NCBI GenBank assembly: GCA_031254095.1
Contig: JAIRVC010000069.1
Span: 1-7,690 of the forward strand
Direction of reading: 5' to 3'
From: Acidobacteriota bacterium
GTDB lineage: Bacteria; Acidobacteriota; UBA6911
DNA length: 7,690 nt
Below, one piece after another: positions 5,313 through 7,690 of the stretch. A model generated the notes under the pieces. The model made no database searches and had not been told where the DNA came from. It saw only the letters and a program-made list of their open reading frames with translations. Position 1 is the first letter of the stretch, and each line of letters opens with the position of its first letter. Both the position numbers and the translations under genes were made by a program.

Positions 5313-7478
5313 TTAATCAGTGTTTACCTGGGGAACCCGCACCCGTATTCCTGCCGTACCGGTCGTTCCATTTCGGTCGCCGGCGCGGATGGCGATCAAA
5401 TGCTCTCCGGGTGAAAGTTCCGGCGTGACGATCAGGTATTCCTCAACGGCCGAATCGGCGATGCCGTCAACCGGAAAAATCAGCCGCCACTTGCCGCCGT
5501 CCACGGAAAACTCCGCCGATGCGATGTTCCCGGTACGCACGCTCGCCTGAAAACGCACAACGGCTTTTTTACCTTCAATATCGTTGCCTGTAATAACCAC
5601 TTCCGGCGGCGCGACGGCAATGACAAAAGGCTCGGAAATTTTTTCGCCGGAAAGCGCCGTTTCCGGCGGATTTGACGGCTCGTCCGAAGCAACCACTTTC
5701 AGCCGGTAAACGCCGTCCGGCAATGCCGCCGTATTCACTGTGTAAAACGTATCCGTTATTTTTTCAGCCAGCGGCTTCCAGCCGGATTCGTCCTCTCCTT
5801 TAAAATAAATGGAGTATTCCAGCGCGTCGTCGTTTTCATCAACAGCTTTCCATGTAAAGGATTGCGCGCCTTGCGTCAAAACCTGTTTCGGGTCAAGCGG
5901 CATCAGTTCGCGCCCGCGTTCCCGCGGCGCTAGAAGCGGGCGTCCTCCGGGCGTCCCGCCCGTGATTCCCATAAAGCCCGCCGAAGAAGACTGCGGCTGA
6001 AGCTCAACGCCGGGAGGAGACGCCTTAATTTCCGTCACGCGCGGCCGCAGGTTTTGCGCGAGATAGGATATTCGCACCTGATTGAGGCTTCCGGCGGCAT
6101 CGCGCGCGGCATCGGCATTAATGCCGGCCTTAAAGACGGCTCTCCATTGCAGATAACGCGCCCTGGGTCCAATGATCGCATCGCCCGGCGCGGAAACGGC
6201 GGCGCTCCAGCCGCTCCATGACTTGTCGGGAGTTTCTGTATTGCCGGCGCGTGTGGAAATTTCAACGGCCGCGTTTCCGGAATGACGCCAGAAAATACGC
6301 CCCCATGAGGCCACGGTTCCGGCGTCAAGAACGTCCGACACATACGTCCCCGACGCCGCGGGCGACGCACGCAGTCTGTACACTTTCCCCTGATTGCTTG
6401 TTGCCGTGTAAACCTCGCCGCCGGCGGCGACAAGGCGCGTAACATCCTCTTCCGGCGAATCGGTTAAATAAGAAACGTTTCCGGAAGAGTCGATTCCAAG
6501 CAGGCGGCCTTTCGGCCCCGTCGCAAGCAGCAGTCCGCCGTCCGCCATAACCGCGATATCATAAACGGCCTGATTGCCTGAATCTAAAATGATTTCAGTA
6601 TCGCCGCCGCCGCCGATTGCGTAAACCAGTGATTTCATAGACGCGCCCTCTCCCGAAACCGTCTCAATAGTCGCGCCCGCCGCAGCGGTTCCGGAAATCC
6701 CGCGCTGCGCGGACGATGCGGCAGCCGAAGCGGCGGCGTAAACCGTCCCGCCCGAACCCAAGGCCAAGGCGTTGATTTCCTCAAGAGGCGTGCCGGCTAA
6801 AGTAAAACCTTTCCCCTCAGGCGTAATTTCCACGATTTTTCCGCCGGGCGACGTTCCGGCCAGCAAATTTCCGTCTCTCATAATGAGCGACCGCACGTGC
6901 GCGTCGCCGGTTGCGTAAAAAGCCGCGCCGGAGTTTTCGATTTTTCCATTTTTATCTATCTTGTGGATGACGCCTTCGCCGCCCGTTCCCGCGTAAAGAT
7001 TGCCGTCCGCGTCAAAAACCATCGCCCAGACGTATTTGACCTGAAGATTGCAAAATTCTTCATATTCGTCTTCGCCGGTGATTTTGTATATCCGGCCGTC
7101 CGGAGAGGTTCCAGCATAAACAACATCGGATGCGTCAACGGCCAGCGCGAAAACATTGGGTTCTCTCGCCTGAAACCAGAGAGCGCCCCGGCCCTCGGCG
7201 TCAATCCGAAAGACTTTGCCGTTGCCGCCTGTGCCAACGTAGATATTTCCGCGGCTGTCGCGCGCCATGGAAAAGATATAAGCTTCGCCGGTTTCAAAAA
7301 GCGCGTCATACGCGGGCGCGAGCGAAAGAGATCCGTCCGGCGCAAGCGAAACACGGTCAAGCGACCCCGCCAGCAGTTTGTCGCGCGAAAAATCTTCAAA
7401 AAACCGGGGCGTCACGGCCCGAACCGCCACCGACAGCCCGAAAAGCACGGCAAGTACGGCGATAATTTTTTTTCGCAT
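5313..7478 (-). CDS. Secreted beta-propeller protein with discoidin-like, Fn3-like and Ig-like C-terminal domains
   Basis: This 721-residue protein begins with a signal peptide (1-21, ending AVRA). Residues about 60-370 carry six or seven propeller blades of the pattern A-D--GN-YAGT---GK-Y-I, for example DSRGNIYVGTGGNGKVFRID (74-93), at about 67, 109, 150, 195, 235, 305 and 346. Loop 250-280 is an Ala/Ser/Gly-rich insertion. Residues 378-472 (VSDVLDAGTVASWGRIFWRH...SWSGWSA...YLQWRAVF) look like a carbohydrate-binding-type beta-sandwich. A Pro/Gly-rich linker (about 476-535) follows, then an Fn3-like domain (540-622) and an Ig-like domain (626-716). No catalytic residues, lipobox or membrane anchor are seen, so an exported binding or scaffold role is inferred. 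GGAG lies 5 nt before the ATG. It is the first gene of the apparent operon in this window. Confidence 0.88.
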   Translation of the reverse strand: MRKKIIAVLAVLFGLSVAVRAVTPRFFEDFSRDKLLAGSLDRVSLAPDGSLSLAPAYDALFETGEAYIFSMARDSRGNIYVGTGGNGKVFRIDAEGRGALWFQAREPNVFALAVDASDVVYAGTSPDGRIYKITGEDEYEEFCNLQVKYVWAMVFDADGNLYAGTGGEGVIHKIDKNGKIENSGAAFYATGDAHVRSLIMRDGNLLAGTSPGGKIVEITPEGKGFTLAGTPLEEINALALGSGGTVYAAASAAASSAQRGISGTAAAGATIETVSGEGASMKSLVYAIGGGGDTEIILDSGNQAVYDIAVMADGGLLLATGPKGRLLGIDSSGNVSYLTDSPEEDVTRLVAAGGEVYTATSNQGKVYRLRASPAASGTYVSDVLDAGTVASWGRIFWRHSGNAAVEISTRAGNTETPDKSWSGWSAAVSAPGDAIIGPRARYLQWRAVFKAGINADAARDAAGSLNQVRISYLAQNLRPRVTEIKASPPGVELQPQSSSAGFMGITGGTPGGRPLLAPRERGRELMPLDPKQVLTQGAQSFTWKAVDENDDALEYSIYFKGEDESGWKPLAEKITDTFYTVNTAALPDGVYRLKVVASDEPSNPPETALSGEKISEPFVIAVAPPEVVITGNDIEGKKAVVRFQASVRTGNIASAEFSVDGGKWRLIFPVDGIADSAVEEYLIVTPELSPGEHLIAIRAGDRNGTTGTAGIRVRVPQVNTD

Positions 7479-7529
7479 AAAGGCTCCGTAAAAATTGCCG
7501 GACGGCGGCGTTCGTTATTCGCGCCTGAT

Positions 7530-7558
7530 TTGACATTCCGGACACGCCAAAATATACA
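7530..7558 (+). promoter_or_regulatory. Candidate plus-strand sigma-70-type promoter pointing away from the operon
   Basis: A perfect TTGACA (7530-7535) is followed by a 17-nt spacer and TATACA (7553-7558, four of six consensus matches). It faces right, away from the propeller gene and into the palindrome at 7577. The motif AGGAGG follows at 7569-7574 but has no ATG, GTG or TTG at a usable distance. On the minus strand the same spot gives TATATT without a good -35, so a clear promoter for the propeller operon is not visible. Confidence 0.35.
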
Positions 7559-7576
7559 CTGGAACGACAGGAGGGA

Positions 7577-7690
7577 ACCTCTAAAAACTTCAAAATCAAG
7601 TCTTGCGGCCCGGCCAAAACCGGAGTTTAAATTTAAGCAGATGAGGATTTTGTGCCGGGCGCGTAACGCAGAGTTTGGGGTTTTTGAGGT
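7577..7690. repeat. Long imperfect palindrome upstream of the propeller gene, running to the window edge
   Basis: Reading inward from both ends gives ACCTC(T)AAAAAC, then two mismatches and CAAA, later GCG-CCCGGC-CAAAA, with the centre at TTAAATTTAA (7627-7636), itself palindromic. Arms are about 57 nt with small indels. The left flank reads GAGGGA just before ACCTC; whether the right side continues symmetrically as TCCCTC is hidden by the window end. It resembles a REP- or MITE-like mobile palindrome and starts 98 nt upstream of the propeller start codon. Confidence 0.7.

Noticed and set aside
6035..6445. Minus-strand 136-codon frame inside the propeller gene
   Set aside because: Alternate-frame shadow of a GC-rich coding region; Arg/Pro-rich and without a ribosome binding site or domain.
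7396..7617. Minus-strand 73-codon frame overlapping the propeller start
   Set aside because: It runs out of the palindrome through the propeller gene's ribosome binding site into its coding region in another frame; no family resemblance.

Overview
Every gene I can support lies on the minus strand, so the window reads right to left. In transcription order it holds: a secreted beta-propeller protein (7478-5313), a secreted TPR protein with a Pro/Gly-rich tandem repeat (5237-3567), a secreted transglutaminase-like protein (about 3436-2528), a GspF/PilC-type inner-membrane platform protein (2518-1460), then four small single-membrane-segment proteins that look like pseudopilins or pilus accessory proteins (1305-982, 989-522, 505-116, and 119-1, the last cut by the window edge). 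No rRNA, tRNA, CRISPR array, transposase or phage gene is visible.

The left half looks like a type II secretion / type IV pilus-like assembly operon. Spacing is tight: 9 nt between transglutaminase and gspF, an 8-nt overlap (ATGAATAA), a 16-nt gap ending in a TTG start, and a 4-nt overlap (ATGA). The order GspF, then a small protein with an ALEGFYPP...YLEEKYG motif, then a DUF4860-like protein, then two short membrane-anchored proteins, matches from memory an arrangement in Clostridia/Bacillota. That is my main taxonomic hint. It is only moderate, because an uncultured lineage could carry a similar cluster and the secreted propeller and TPR proteins are not diagnostic. The right half is visibly more GC-rich than the transglutaminase/gspF part.

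The most unusual structure is noncoding. Each of the three larger gaps or flanks holds a long inverted repeat of unrelated sequence: 7577-7690 upstream of the propeller gene and reaching the window edge, 3467-3556 between the TPR and transglutaminase genes with almost perfect arms, and 1316-1459 filling the gspF-pseudopilin gap almost to the base. They look like three families of small palindromic (REP- or MITE-like) elements that also form large hairpins in the presumed operon mRNA. A plus-strand promoter-like sequence and an AGGAGG motif point straight into the rightmost palindrome.

As an inference, the operon makes a pilus-like or secretion apparatus together with exported, potentially surface-exposed partners: propeller/Fn3-like, TPR, and a transglutaminase-fold protease or crosslinker. 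The sequence shows the linkage; joint function is not proven.
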